This document shows, piece after piece, positions 12,101-24,793 of a stretch of DNA of 64,000 bases. Numbering within the stretch: position 1 is the stretch's first letter; each line of letters opens with the position of its first letter. Both the position numbers and the translations under genes were made by a program. Origin of the DNA: Gelatoporia subvermispora B (Eukaryota > Basidiomycota > Agaricomycetes > Polyporales > Gelatoporiaceae); assembly GCA_000320605.2 (NCBI GenBank), contig KB445793.1, positions 1,005,196 through 1,069,195 of the forward strand, in the 5' to 3' direction. The notes beneath the pieces were generated by a model. It was not told the DNA's origin. It made no database searches and saw only the letters and a list, made by a program, of their open reading frames with translations.

Positions 12101-15100
12101 CTCTGCGTGCAGTTTACGCCTCCTGCTAACGTTCCGACGTCCAGGAAATCCGGCTTTACATGTCTGGTCTCGACTCGGCTACGAAGGCAGCCAAGACAAT
12201 TATCATCTTCCTTACACAGAGGTATCTAGCTAATCGAAGAATCATTGATCTTGTGCTTACAGTATGGCAGGTCAGGGAAGAGCAAGACTACGAAGAATAC
12301 TAATGAAGCTGAATACCGCGTCATCTTTGACAATCTTATATCTGACCTGCTGGTGGTGTTGTTCTGGCCGGAGTGGCCAGCGGCCAGTCTCCTTCTTAGC
12401 ATTGCATGCAAGTTCATGGTAAATTACACACCACACTTAGTTGTGACGACTACTCAATGGTCTCGCTAGGTACAGTCACTTGATGACATCAAGAACACGT
12501 CTCAAAGTGACAACAACGCTGCGAAGACCATGGCACTTGATCATCTCGGAGTTATTGCAGCACGTTTGAGATCCAGCATGCTTAAGTATAAGGATGAAAA
12601 TGACAACCCATCAAGCCTGAGGCCCCTGGACGAGGTACGTCGATGTCGGTGCTGTAGCGTATTTTGCTCACCTCCATCCTAGATCGTGTTGGCTACTGAT
12701 ACGAAGGCCTTGAACAAGTTGATGACCGCTCACCAGGCTCTGTCTACGCATCTGTGTAGACGATCATCCGAGGATCAAGCATTTGATGTGCGTCACTCCA
12801 CTAAATTTTTGAGCGCGATAAACCCCAACACGTTTCATAGAGCGCGCGAGAGTTGACGGCCGTGAGCTGGGGCCAAGAGTTGGCAACAACACTGCAACAG
12901 TGCGGCAATATGTTGGTCGATTCGGGCGAAGACGAGTTTGACCCGAAACTCGACCGTTCGAAACTGATGTCGCTCGGCCTCAAAACCAAGGAGGCGTTAC
13001 GCGACATCTGGGTAGAGCCGGCTTCCGATGTCTTTGATACAGGGTATGTTGGCCGAAACCCGATCGCCTATATTCTGACAATTGGACAGGAGTTCGCAAG
13101 AGGACATTGCACGGATTGATAGACTTTCTGAAGAGATTGGGACCATCCAGAGCTTCAAGAACTCCTTCAATCCTATTCTCAATATTGTCCTGCAAGCACT
13201 AGACGCTCCTCCTGTTTTCATGCGAACGAAGGCGTTGAAAGCCCTTGGCCAAATTGTCACCAGCGATCCGAGCGTCCTGTCCGCTGTACGTTCAGTATGC
13301 CCTCGATGTTGCTTGCTCTATGCTCATAGGGTGCTTTAGCCAAATGTTCGAAGGGCGATTGAAAGTCACTTGCTCGACAGCTCTCCTGCAGTCCGCGATG
13401 CTGCAGTCGAGCTCATCGGAAAGTACATGATAGACTCTCCGAAGTTTGCCGCGGATTACTACGCACGAATCGCTGATCGAATTGCGGTAGGTATTGAGGC
13501 CTCGATTGAGATATGCTTACTCACACAATCCTCAGGACACTGGTCTCGGCGTTCGGAAGAGGGTGATCAAGCTTCTGAAGTCGATATATGTGGCCATCGA
13601 GGATCATGCTCGCCGCGTTGACATCTGCACTCGCATTGTACTGCGTATGTTAGATGAAGATGACACCGTCAAGGACCTTGCAGTGAAGACTGTTGAGGAG
13701 CTCTGGTTCCAGGGTGGAATCACGACATCTAGTCAACGAGTCAAAACAGCGGATACTTCGCATGAAAAGACTCAGTTGCTCTCCAAGGTGTCCATCATGA
13801 TGGGTGTATCTTCGCACTTTAGAGACAGGCATTCTCCACTGGAAGACCTTCTCCATCAGATTATATCCGATAAAGATGGGGCAGAGGCCGCTGCGTTGCA
13901 TTCCCGCTACGCCGAAATATGCGAGGCACTCATTGACGGTCTTGTAGATGCCTCTGACCTACCCGGATTCGTAAGTCCCCTCCTTTGATAAGTTCTCCGG
14001 ATAACCGAGCGCCGAGCCTGATTTTATAGACTGTCGTGAATTGCGTCAGAACTATCCATCTATTCACTTCGGCGTATCCGGCAGTTCTGTCAGGCTCCAA
14101 TGCAGCAACACTGCTACCGTACCTCAAGAATGCGACATCGGTAAGACTACAATGTCCAAATGGCAGGAAATGGCAGGACGTCATACTCACGTAAATATTC
14201 AGACTGAAGAACAGGCTACTTCTGACTATTTGCTACGTATCTTCCGTGCTTCGATTCCTCACATGCCAAAGACCGCTGCGAAGTTCGGGCAAGAGCTGCA
14301 GCTTGCTCTCCAGCCCATGATTATCAAGCCCTCCACCGCGGCAGGCGTCCTGGTACGTACAGATCTGCGTTCCGCGCCCTCAGATGTATTGACTGTCCAA
14401 TAGGGCCTGCAGGAGACTGTCGCCTGTATGTGCGCAACCGTGCACCACCTAACCCACGATTTTGGGCGCCTCGTTGCCCTGCTAAGATCATGCAATGGCA
14501 AGTCCGTGCAATATACGATTTTTGGCCGTGCTGACCTGGCCAATAGCTCGCCTCCAGCAGGCCATTGCCAAACCAGTGACCCAAACTACTGCTCCGGCGG
14601 AACAACGGGCTCTAGCGATTTTATTGTTCATTGTCTCCCTTCTGTGCGAACATTGCGACTTCGATACATTGAGGGCCACAGATCCAGGTTAGTCCTGAAT
14701 CACAAGATTGAATCAGCGTTATCTAATCCCCCGCGCAGCTCTTGGTGCCGATATTAGTACTATCACCAAGGTAAGCCTATCCAAAGTACTGTAGTGAGCA
14801 ACATCCTCATATGATTCCAGGATTCGGTGATTGTGCATGTATATCGTAGTCTGCTCCAACTCCATGCGAAGTATGATGATGTTGGCTTGCGAGGACGCAT
14901 CCTGCAGTGTCTAGGTGAGATATGATGCATCACATTTCTTGCCCACGATCTCATTTCCTCGTAGGCTTTTTGTTCCGCGCTCAACCGGCCCTAATGACTG
15001 CAGAACATTCTGCGAACATCATGGATGCCATCTTTGCATCTCCTGAGGAAGAGGCACATGGCCGTTTACTAAAGATATTGCAAGATTTCCTGGTATCAGA

Positions 15101-16656
15101 AGCAGCAAAACATTCCGCAAAGGAGAAGGGTGCGTGAATGTCAAATTCGTCTAATCATAGAACATGACAGTTGAGACGTATGCCCGCGTATCAGCAAACG
15201 CGAAAGGCAAAACAGCAGCCGAAAAAGTTAACATGGAGGAACTTGTCGGAAATACTGACGGGTTTGCTGACTCTGGGTTAGTCTCACGTCTTATTCAACT
15301 ATTACCATGTCTGACATTGTTCCTTCAGAGTCAGTTCCGCTGTGGTTCAGCGATATTTGAACCCTATTCTACAAGCCGCGCTGTCGAGTAATGGACAGAT
15401 ACAGGCTATCGCTGTGGACATCCTGACATTTACGATTAAGCAAGGGCTGGCTCACCCTCTTCAGGTTAGCTCCTCCCTGTTCGTCGGATTTACCGTCATT
15501 AATTTATCGCCGCCAGTCTTTCCCCATAATCATTGCTCTCGAGACAAGCCCTGTCGTCTCCCTCAGTAGTCGTGCTAATGCTCTGCACTCAATACTTCAT
15601 ACTAAACACGCCTCTCTCCTTAACACGCGCTACGTCATTAGCGCCAGAACGTCTTTCGATTATCAGAAAAAACTTGTTTCTGGCGCAGTCCTGGGTAAGT
15701 GTAGGTTGGAGCGCCCTATCTCTTGCGCTAAACGATCGACAGGATACCGCATGCTTCCCGGACCTACTGCTTTGTTGCAAAGATGGTATTCGCTCGTCCG
15801 TGAGAAGCGGGCTTCAAGGCAAGATTTCCTCAAGGCGCTTGTCAAGGTATTCGATGTCGAGATGGGTTCAGCATCATCGCAGGTTAGTATTCACTACCAC
15901 ATGTCCTCGCCCGCTCACCGATCATGTTGCTAGGACGATGTCGACTTCATCAAGTACATGGTTGAGAACTTCGCCACTTTCGACTACAAGACCCAAGAAG
16001 AGGTTTTGACAGTGTTGAAATATCTCACAGCGGTCCTCTCGACTACTGGCATGCAATTGGTTGAGGTCTTATCTCCGTCTCACCTGCTTGCACAATTACA
16101 CGCACCCGCGAATGGCGCGGTACCGCCACATCCTGAAAATCCGGAAGCGCCGTCCTCTTCTCCTTTGCAACCGCTCACGCCGTCTCCCCCTGGTAGGCTT
16201 CACGTGCTATGTGACCAACTTCGTGGCGGCTGACAATAGTTCATGCAGAGCACCGTCTTCCCCTTATGCGCACGTCCATCATAGTTGCCATGATCATGTT
16301 GCTGAAGGCGCATCTCAAAGCTCTCTATGGTCTGTCTGAAGAGTAGGTCTTCCTTCACATCTTCAGCTGTACCTTGCTCAACGGACCGCTTCATAGCAAA
16401 TGCTCCAAATGGGTTGTTGGGAAGAAGAGTGCTCTTGGTGACAAGCCTGCGACACGTCGTCACGAGCGTCCGATTTCCTGGGAACGGTTGCCGTTCGCAA
16501 ATGCGCCTCTGATCACAAATCAAGATTGTGATGTACAGTGCACAAGGGTATGTATGCCCGAAGTACTGTTTGATTGTTGACTGATTACTCCCGCAGTTCC
16601 TTGAGATCTGGAGCGAAGACGGACTAATCGCCGAACCTGAAGACGATGTTGCATGA
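9189..16656 (+). CDS. SCC2: Cohesin loading factor Scc2/Mis4/NIPBL
   Basis: Twenty-nine exons, 2004 aa: 9189-9348, 9401-9641, 9705-11232, 11288-11698, 11753-11853, 11905-12091, 12145-12221, 12271-12418, 12470-12634, 12683-12787, 12841-13043, 13090-13285, 13340-13486, 13536-13970, 14030-14140, 14203-14352, 14404-14497, 14547-14687, 14739-14770, 14821-14914, 14965-15129, 15171-15276, 15329-15464, 15517-15694, 15743-15882, 15934-16192, 16249-16342, 16397-16547, 16597-16656. The first about 480 residues are Pro/Ser-rich and disordered. The rest is HEAT-repeat, with Scc2 hallmarks such as [55 protein letters not shown] and the C-terminal FLEIWSEDG. With Scc4 it loads cohesin on chromatin. The intron at 14498 starts GC. 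An unseen extra intron inside exon 3 is possible. Confidence 0.93.
10360..10400 (+). repeat. Hexanucleotide repeat coding Asn-Gly in SCC2
   Basis: Imperfect aatggg/aacggg units inside SCC2 exon 3 encode alternating Asn-Gly in the disordered N-terminal part. Being in 6-bp steps, length changes would keep the frame. Confidence 0.7.
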
Positions 16657-16873
16657 AGTCGTGAACCCTCGTGATCAAACTCCCTTGTTCTGAATGCTCT
16701 GCTTGTTGTCTTGCAATTTGCTGTCGTCATGCTTTCGCTCTATCATTATTGTGGTCGAGGTACTGCTCAGGACTGTATACCTTATCGTCAGTGGTTGTAA
16801 ATTCTTCGCGGTAGACAAGTGTACACTTTCTATGTACTGCGGAAAGCGGTTCGAATGTGACCCTGCAGTCAAG

Positions 16874-18590
16874 TTACTCGATCGATGTCTGGGGGAAGTG
16901 AGGAGCCGTCGAGGGGATCATAGACACGCTAATTTCATCCTCCGGTAAATTCGTGTCATGGACTTTCGTCAAGCTGAAGTCGGTGTCGGCGGGATCATAT
17001 CCGTGGGTCAAGGATTCCCCCATATTATCGATAAATGAAGCGAATCTCAGGCTGACTGCAGGCGAGCGACCTTGTTCGTCACTCCACGACTGCGAGGTCA
17101 TCTCCTGATTGCCCGTAGACGATGCCTGGCGGAGATTCATGAGGAAGTGCGAAATGATCACAGAGGACAACCTATCGGAATCGCTTTAGTGGAGCTATGG
17201 CGGACGAAGTGAAACAAGGACGCACGGCGTGGTAAAGTCTTGTACAGAGAATACGAAGATCTGCAGTAGATAGCATGAGCGAACGACCAACGTGCTAAAC
17301 TTTTATCTAGCACTCGCGTTTGTTACCCAGCCTACGATGTTGAAGATATTGAGGACCAGCAGCGCCCTGACCTCGCCCAGATGAATATCTAGTCAGGGTG
17401 TAACTGTTGTGACTTACGCAAAGTACAGAGTCCCTGGAAACGTTCGTGAGTCCGGAATCACTTTTGAGCGTCGGAAAACGCTAACCATCCCGTAGTAACA
17501 TTGTGACAAGCGGCGTCTCGACGTCGTTCTGGTCTGCGAGCCTCTTGATTTTGTAGGTCTTGTACCATGTGACTAGGAGAACGATTGCGTCGGAGGCTAT
17601 CACGCAGACGCGAGTGGCAATAGTGACTTTAATGATATATGAGCACAGTTCGTGTCGAGTATGTGAACGACTTACGTCTTGGGAAGATGAAATCAGAGGC
17701 ATCTACGAACTTTGATAAATGTACACTCACTTTGTGGAAAGAGCCGCGGAAAACGTCTTCCCGCTGATACACTCAGGGCCAAGTGCTGGAATTGCCTCAA
17801 CTTGGTAGTAGAAGGCGATGAGGGAACCGTACTATCATATTTCGAAGAATCCGAATCTTGAGTAACTGCATCCATCGGTACCGTACATTTGCTCACCAGA
17901 TTAGTCCCAGCTGGGACCAAGCTCAAGGCGCATACGATGGCTGACGGCCACCAGATGCCGCCACTAATTGCGTACACCCGTACGCCGGAGAACGCTACAG
18001 AGAACAACGGGTCAGTGTTGCCTAGTAAGCGACGAAAGCGGACTTACCCGCCCAGAATATGAATAACAAAATGGTGAGGACCTGACCGAAATCATTGTCG
18101 CCTTCACAGCTACCAACGGGTAATCAATAACTTTCGACATTGACAGTTGATGGGATAGCACCTCTATTGCATCATAAAGTTGGCAGCCCGTCAATCAGAT
18201 TCCCTGAAAGGACTTACCGTGACATTTGCAAGAGGGAGAACCAGTGTTGCATTCATGATTGCCCAAATAAATGTAGTCCACCTGTTGAGGTGGAATAATA
18301 AAGTGACACTGTTCAGCTTGCGTCCCCAAATGAAGTTTACTTCGTGCGAGAAGCTGCTAATGTGGTCCCAAATAACAAGACCTGAAGACCGGACCGAATA
18401 AGTCCGAGAGCCAGATTTCTTGGGAGGCATGAATACTTACTGGATCCAGCGAAAATCGCACAGTACGAGATCCATCTAAGGTAGGGATAGGTATGAGAAA
18501 GTGTGTGTAGTTCCAGCATATTACGACGTACAGTGAACGAGCAACTGCGGTCACTTCAGCAGTGAGCTGGGGACTGGCGAAGGAGGACAT
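16874..18590 (-). CDS. DUF6533 seven-transmembrane protein, paralog A
   Basis: Thirteen exons, 353 aa, read down the minus strand: 18590-18532, 18475-18441, 18381-18218, 18163-18162, 18109-18048, 17994-17897, 17831-17731, 17677-17676, 17626-17486, 17433-17418, 17366-17318, 17260-17226, 17171-16874. The two 2-nt exons (AG and AC) are needed to hold the frame. The DUF6533 signature is LVIWDHISSFSHEVNFIW...LFHLNRWT; later helices include VRVYAISGGIWWPSAIV and TRVCVIASDAIVLLVTWYKTYK. The C-terminal tail begins SHFLMNLRQASSTGNQE. Function is unknown; the 7-TM layout suggests a receptor-like surface protein, which is inference. The 17317 intron has a GC donor. It is the closest match to paralog C at 30.6 kb and divergent from the DUF6697 gene. 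Confidence 0.82.
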
Positions 18591-19574
18591 TTGGTGAGGA
18601 CCGCTCAAGTCAGGCTTCTGCCATTGAGATGCAACACCCGAGGCTCTTATAACAGCTGGGCGTGAGCCGAGTAGAGTCGCAACGCGGTAATGACCTTCCA
18701 GTGGATAAGGTTCTGTCCGAGAAGCAACGAGATATCATGCTACCTCAAGGACTTCATCTTCAAAAGTTCGGGTTCATAGCCTTGCAACCAAGGACGCGGC
18801 TTATCATCGAAAACGGCCTTCGCAGCTCAATCGCAATCTTTTCCTCAACTGAGGGCATGGGGTTTGGTCACAGCGTGAATCAAGGGATCTGATATTCAAA
18901 GATGATCGTAGACCGGAAGCAATCTGTAGCGGCCCCAACAAAGATAGAACATTGCGAAGCAAGGCTGTGCTTGACATGAGACCGCGGGAATGCCCTACGA
19001 CGATCATCTTCTCCTATACATCCTAGGTGCGCCGGCCTGACAGTGCAATTTCAACACCATTCATTCCATTATCCAAGCAAAAAGAATATGGGTAGTATCG
19101 TATCGAAGGTAGGGAGCCATGTCCTGAATGAATGGATCTGTGCCGATACAGTTCACCTGCGCACACCCTAAGTCCGAAGTACCCCAGAATCACCAGCAAC
19201 GCAACAATCTATATGATATTGCGGACGTACATGATACTAGTGATTCTGTTCGCGAAGCTGATTTTGTTCAACGGTCTGAGTGAGCCTGGCGCCGGTGCCT
19301 GAGTGTTATCGTTGCACACGTGTTATCATCTTCCGAGTGCAACTCTCTGGAGCAGCCATCCGGGAGGGAGAAAATTTGCTACCCGGTACGGTCCCCATCT
19401 GGGGCAACGGTGAATCTGTGGGTCAAGGTCTGAACATATAGTATACAGCCATCAAAAAGACAATGCAGACTTTGGAGCCGAGGAGGTTCCGCCTCCAATC
19501 AACATCGTTTTCAGGGGCACGGACTGCAATTCGCACGGCATTTACGTACACAGTGCTAGGCGACAATTCCCACT
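18591..19574. promoter_or_regulatory. Divergent region between DUF6533 A and DUF6697 genes
   Basis: No gene recognised in these 984 bp. A TATAAGAG box for paralog A lies on the minus strand at 18651-18644, 61 nt before its ATG; the same 8-mer precedes paralog C. An unrecognised 5' exon of the DUF6697 gene could lie toward the right end. Confidence 0.4.
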
Positions 19575-21260
19575 TTGCTCACCGCAGACACGCTTTCGCC
19601 TGGTTATCATCTGTTGCAACAAATGTCTGCTACTGTTTTCTCGCATTCCACTCGCACCTTGTTGGACAGGGATACCTCGCACAGTCATGACAATGAAGAC
19701 TACACATCGCGAAGCTCATCTCCGAATCTTGACGACGCACCTGCGACTTCTGTGAATAGGAAGTCTATTGTCGAAGTCGTCATACCTCTACGGAAGACTT
19801 CCGAACATGCGCAGGGTGTATCGACAACTGACATGTCACCAACGGCTTCCCGACAGACCGTAGTCCGTGATGCTAGGCACATCACACCTGATAATACGAC
19901 ACCTATCACTTGGCGCACCGCATCTCGTGAAGAGTCTGCGCAACGTGATGCTCCTCCAGCGACACTCATCAAACAGGAGGATTCTGAGGAGCAAACGTTG
20001 GTAAATGATGAAGTGGTCAGTCTAATACGTGGGACTGAGGGTCAGAGCGGCGAGCACTGACCGAGCTTTTTCGAGCAGATATTAGGACTACACTCTCCAG
20101 GAAATCGTCCCAAAAAAGAGGAGGAGGAACTGTTGAGCGACCAGCAACTACGATCGCGCGCAGCGAGGTTGCACGAAGTAAGTGTAGTAAACTCGGGAAC
20201 TTCGCAAGCTTTGCCCATTCTTAATGTTCGGATCGCCTTACCAGCCCGTCGCAAAACGCCTGAAGGAGATGCAGTTCAACGACGATTTCGTTGCACAAAG
20301 GCTGGGACTTGCTGAGAGTTATCCCATCGATCTGGACGAGGGTATCCTCAATTCCACCGTCAAACGCGAGTTTATTTCAGTCAAGTACGGCGGGAGCGCT
20401 ATGGACACCTTCCCGAGACTGTCCAAAGACAACGTGAAAGCCCACGGGTTTGATGACTGGATGATGATAACCACAGACTTCAATCCGCACGCACCTCTAA
20501 GCCCTGGGCATCCGGGACTGTTCTTCACGGCCTCAGAACCAGAGACAGAGTATGAGACTCTTTTCAGTGTACCGAAACGCGTCTTCGTCCGGTTGCAGGC
20601 CGGCAGGTGGCTTTATATGGGCGCATATAAGATTGTGCTCACACGGCCCATGGCCGCACAGGACTTCCTCGTGCAGAGCGATAAAGTCGGTATCTTAGCT
20701 TCACGTCAGCAGTAGATATGTCCCGAACTGAACGTCTGGGATCAGGTAAGGAGGACCTGGGGTGAGAAGATCCTATCGACGAATTGGGGCGCAAAAGTGC
20801 GCACTCAGATATACCTCCGCCGCGAGCTTGGTATGGAGCCGATCCCGGAGGATGTCGTTGCGGCGCTAGGTGACAAGGCAGTACAAGCTGTTGTTCGACG
20901 CAATACAACATGGCAGGAGATCGTGCAGGCCTACGATGCAGGCGAAGAGGTACGTAAAGCTTGTCGTGGCAGACAGACATCTGACGATGCGCAAACACGT
21001 ATGTACAGGAGATTAGCGTATGGCGCATGGTGTGTGTCGGCTATGATGTGGAGTTCAAGCGCAGGCTTGTGGACGACTTCCGGACATTCGTCCCAAAGCG
21101 TGAGTCACGAAACACCAAACGTGTGAAAGCTACAACTGAGACCCCGGCGAAAAGGACCAAGCGCAAGCGAGGGACCGAAGAGCAGGAAGTGGGTAGCGAC
21201 AACGAGATAGAGGCAGTCGCGTCCATTCGCAGGGGCACGAGGTCGCGCCCACAAAAGTAG
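19575..21260 (+). CDS. DUF6697 domain protein (intact copy)
   Basis: Exons 19575-20015, 20079-20177, 20245-20685, 20746-20949, 21009-21260 (478 aa from the first in-frame ATG; a second ATG at 19623 is also plausible). The first about 180 residues are Ser/Thr/Asp-rich and disordered. The domain follows: REFISVKYGGS, FPRLSKDNVKAHGFDDW, NPHAP...GHPGLFF, RVFVRLQAGRWLYMGAYK, VRRTWGEKIL and VWRMVCVGYD, the order seen in agaricomycete DUF6697 proteins. The C-terminus is Lys/Arg-rich (PAKRTKRKRG), possibly a nuclear signal. Its molecular role is unknown. It is divergent from DUF6533 paralog A; a broken inverted copy of the pair lies at 28.8-32.3 kb. Confidence 0.85.
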
Positions 21261-21404
21261 AACCTATACTTCTCATAGTCCAGTCGTAATCTTAGTATTC
21301 GAACATCTCGACACCGACCACGCCATACATATTCTACAATAGTGAACAACAACATCACGTGCACACAATAAATGATACAGCTCACTACGACGGACTACGA
21401 CACA

Positions 21405-23286
21405 TCATGTGTTCTTCTGCTCGCCTTCCCCTCCAGTACCGTTCACTGTCTCTGCCTCACCCAGCCTCTTGACGCGCCCGACCCATTCGACAGGCCCTCG
21501 AGGCAGCTGGCCACCGAGTGCTGCCGCAGCCTGCTCGTCGAGCGCGGGTGGGTCCTCGAACCGCCACGGGAGCTCCCCGCCGTACGGCTGGGGAAGGTCA
21601 GACGGCGCGATGAGTGCAGTCAACTCGGCGGGGGCGCGGCCGGATGGATCCGCAGCGACAATATGAATCTTAGCACGCGTCCCAGGGTCAAACCAGCCCT
21701 ACAGCGGTGCGCTTCCTGGTTAGCGCCGCAGGGACTACATTCTGGGAAAGCGGACTGGGACGCACTTTGATCCAGCCCCAGACGGTGGGGAAGAACGACG
21801 GGGCGTGCAAGACGGCGATCGTGCCGAGCGTCTCGGGGTAGTGCGCCTTCGCAAGGGTGGACGCTTCGCCCAGGTGGGAGCGAAGCGTCCAGAGCGTGCC
21901 GAGCGAGACGGCGGAGAGGTCGATGATCGTCGTCACGTCCGAGATCGGTGTGTCCTGCTCGGCGTGCGGGAGCGCGGAGCACAGCGGGAGCACGAAGCGT
22001 ACCATGAGCTCGTACAGCGCGACGCTGGCGGGGGCGGCGCGCGTCAGCTCGTGCCGCGGCGGGCGCGAGACGCAGGATGACGCACATGCGTTGGTATCGC
22101 CGCTCGGCGGGGACGGTGCCGAGCTCCTTGACGAGCTCGCCTTGGAGCGACGCTAGGCGGTACACGTAGACAGGCCGGCCGTTCTGTATGCGGGGGCACA
22201 GAGGGGGGAGTAAGGGTGTGGAGCACAGCTCAGGACGCGGTAGAGAAGGGCACGGCATGAGACGCGAATGATACTCACCCGGTCACGTCGACCGGTCCAG
22301 CGCGGGTAGAACCTGCGGGACAACTCGAATTCGTCGGACGGGAAGCTGGCGTAGAGCGCCTCGACGTCGTGCTGCCTGCGCCAGGCCTCGGTGTCGGAGA
22401 ACTGCTTGACGGCCTTGGGCGGGTCGAAGCGGCGGGCGCGGAGGAAGCGTCTGCGGGTGGGTGAGCGAGCGTCCAAACGAGAGCGCGCGCATAGAATGTT
22501 TGTGGAAATTGGCTAGCGCGGGCGGAGTCTGACCGCGCACTGGCTGTATGCGCGCATACAGCGACCCATATACAGCGGCGTGCGGATCTCGGGAGCTGCG
22601 TCAGTGCGGAGAACAAGAAAAACAGCATTACAGTGTGCCGAAACGCGCGCGTCATGTCTGAAGTGACTGTATGCGTATCTCCATAATATCTCAGCTGACT
22701 GCAATTATGCCGCCTCCCAAATAAGCAGGGTCTTTCAGCGCGGTATGAACCACACGCTCTGTAGGACCAAGTCTCACCCCGTACTAACAGGGGTCGACCC
22801 GCACTTGCCACACTCACAAGTGTGACATGCAAGTAATTATGCTATGCGCTCCGTATGAGGGGACATATACGAGCCCAGCACTCCTGTGCAAAGGCTTTTC
22901 GTGAGAGCATTTGTGACACATAAGCTCGTTATGTGCGCCCGTTCTATGAGCTTTATACCCTATTCGAGTCCCTTCTGCGAGGCGATATGACGGGCATAAT
23001 GAAATCTGGTATAGAAGGATCGCTGTATGCGCAGCAGATACAGCCACCGGGATCAAATTGCGCAGAAAAGTGGCGTCACGCACAATAGTGTGATGTCGTC
23101 ATGCGATGCGGGTTTCTCGACCGCTCCATCTCTCTCGATGGGGGGAGTATAGAGCCCTGCGTCAGTCAGGGCCTTCTTGAACGCGGCGAATGCGCGGTCC
23201 TGGTCGGGGCTGAGATGGCCCAGATGTCCGGCAAAGACGTCTACGCCAGCATCGGGGATTCCAGTGGACGGACCGTCGCCAGACAT
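21405..23286 (-). CDS. SEC14-like CRAL-TRIO lipid-transfer protein
   Basis: Exons 23286-23084, 22450-22279, 22183-22086, 22024-21766, 21698-21405 (341 aa). The N-terminus has the usual GHLSPDQDRAFAAFKK and SHDD...LLRFLRARRFD of the CRAL-TRIO N domain, the latter split by intron 1. The lipid-binding domain follows: YPRWTGR, VYVYRLASL, TTIIDLSAVSLGTLW, LAKAHYPETLGTIAVLHAPSF and VWGWIKGWFDP. The tail is Gly/Glu-rich and hydrophilic. Family role: phosphatidylinositol and phosphatidylcholine exchange between membranes, cytosolic. Intron 1 is 633 bp, about ten times the local norm. The intron 3 donor was placed at GTGCGT (22085) because only this keeps frame. It faces the DUF6697 gene tail to tail. 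Confidence 0.88.
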
Positions 23287-23955
23287 GGCTTGGAGAGGTC
23301 GCCGCGGGTGTGTGACTTACGGAGAGGTCTACAGAGGGAGAAGGCTGAGCGCGAGTGGGGCTGGCACAGCCTAGACTTGTCTGGTCGATGGAGCGTAGAC
23401 GATCAGAACTCTATCGCGGCGCAGCTGACTGTGACGAGGTGCTGAGCGGCCCTGAGTAGCAAGCGTGTCGAGGGTGCCTTGGGTGCACGAGGAGGTCGAT
23501 GAGAACTGGAAGAGGATGAGATGAGGATCGATGCTGACCGCGTATCAGCGCACCGGGAGACGCCCATAAACGGAAGCCCTCCGCAGCACATCCTCCTCGT
23601 CCTCGTTGCGTCGGACAGCCTCGAAAGGGTCGTCTGCGCGTGCGCGCACGCTGGGTACGACGATAAGCGCATCAGCGTGCATGTGAAGATGGCGAGGGAT
23701 GTACAGTAGACTCGAAAGAGGGTGGACAGGGATCAGTGGCTAAACATGTGAGGAGTGCCGAGGACGGCCGTGGCAGCGACACGGCTCAGCGAGCGGCACT
23801 CACCCAAGGCACTGCTCTCCCCTCCATCTTCGCTCTCGACCGTCATCTCCCATCGCTCCTCATCCACCCCGAGCTCGCTCCCCAGCACGCCGAGCTCGCC
23901 CCCGCATCCAGCGGAGCCCACATCGCACTCATCGCCGCCCGCCCTGCGCCCCGCC
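23287..23955. other. Gap between SEC14-like gene and YPD1
   Basis: No gene recognised. The bidirectional promoter of the two divergent genes must lie here. An upstream in-frame ATG for the YPD1 reading frame occurs at 23755, so the right part may be coding or 5' leader. Confidence 0.35.
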
Positions 23956-24793
23956 ATGTCCTCGCCCGCCCCCCTCCGCGCCGGCTCGCTCGATCCGCCC
24001 AGATCCCCCGCGCGTTCCCGCGCGACCCTCTCCCCCGAGCCCTCGCCGCCCGCGGTGCGCACACCCAGTACCAAATATGACACACGCGCAAAGACCGAGC
24101 CTCCGACCTCGCGGGCCGCCGCCACCGCCGCCAGCGACACGCGCACGCGCCAGGCGAGCGTCGCGCCCTCCGAGTCCACGGACGGCCGCGCGACGCCTGC
24201 GGAGGACGACGACGAGCCCGCCACCCCTTCCGTCAAGGACGACGCGGTGCGCACGCTTCTTTGTTGACCGATCTCTGCCCAGCTCACAGTCCCACGCGAC
24301 CCGCAGGCCGACGCGGAACCGATCGACTTCAGCACGTTCACGCAGATCCTCGACCTCGACGAGGACGATACACATGACTTCTCCGAGAGCATGGTACAAG
24401 ATTACTTCAAGCAGGCGAAGCAGACGTTCTCCGACATGGACAAAGCATTGTGCGTCCTCCCCCTGCGTCCATTGCTCTCGCGCGACTCATGCTCACGTAT
24501 GCCTCCGCCGGGTCTCCAGCGACGAAAAAGACCTCAGCAAGCTTTCCTCGCTGGGCCACTTCCTCAAGGGCTCCTCGGCCGCGCTCGGCATCGTGAAGGT
24601 CCAGGCATCGTGCGAGCAGATCCAGCACTACGGCCAGAAGCACGACGACGCCACCGGAGCAGAGCTCGAGGACGTCGCCGCGTTGGGCAAGATCGGGCCT
24701 CTCCTCCGCCGCGTACGCAAAGAATACGCCGTCGCCGAGCACTGGCTTAAGGACTGGTATCGCGAGAACGGCGGCGGCGACCCGGAGGACTAA
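23956..24793 (+). CDS. YPD1: Histidine-containing phosphotransfer protein Ypd1
   Basis: Exons 23956-24246, 24307-24449, 24520-24793 (235 aa). After a Pro/Ser-rich first exon, an HPt four-helix domain starts at IDFSTFTQILDLDEDD and carries the phospho-accepting histidine in GHFLKGSSAALG (His158 in this model), followed by the CEQIQHYG helix. It passes phosphate from hybrid histidine kinases to response regulators such as Ssk1 and Skn7 in osmotic and oxidative stress signalling. An alternative start at 23755, same frame, would give 302 aa; I chose the later ATG because the longer leader is low-complexity. The HPt core is far more certain than the N-terminus. Confidence 0.9.

Noticed and set aside
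16850..16870. ggttcgaatg resembling a tRNA B box
   Set aside because: No A box, acceptor stem or cloverleaf around it; I found no tRNA, rRNA or CRISPR array in the window.
18110..18217. A single 108-bp intron or a stwintron in place of two introns plus a 2-nt exon in DUF6533 A
   Set aside because: Removing everything joins a phase-0 exon to a frame that stops at once (CTG TGA) in paralog A, and gives the wrong frame in B and C; only keeping 2 nt aligns all three.
23733..24392. 219-codon minus-strand Gly/Arg/Ser-rich ORF
   Set aside because: Antisense shadow of the low-complexity first part of YPD1.
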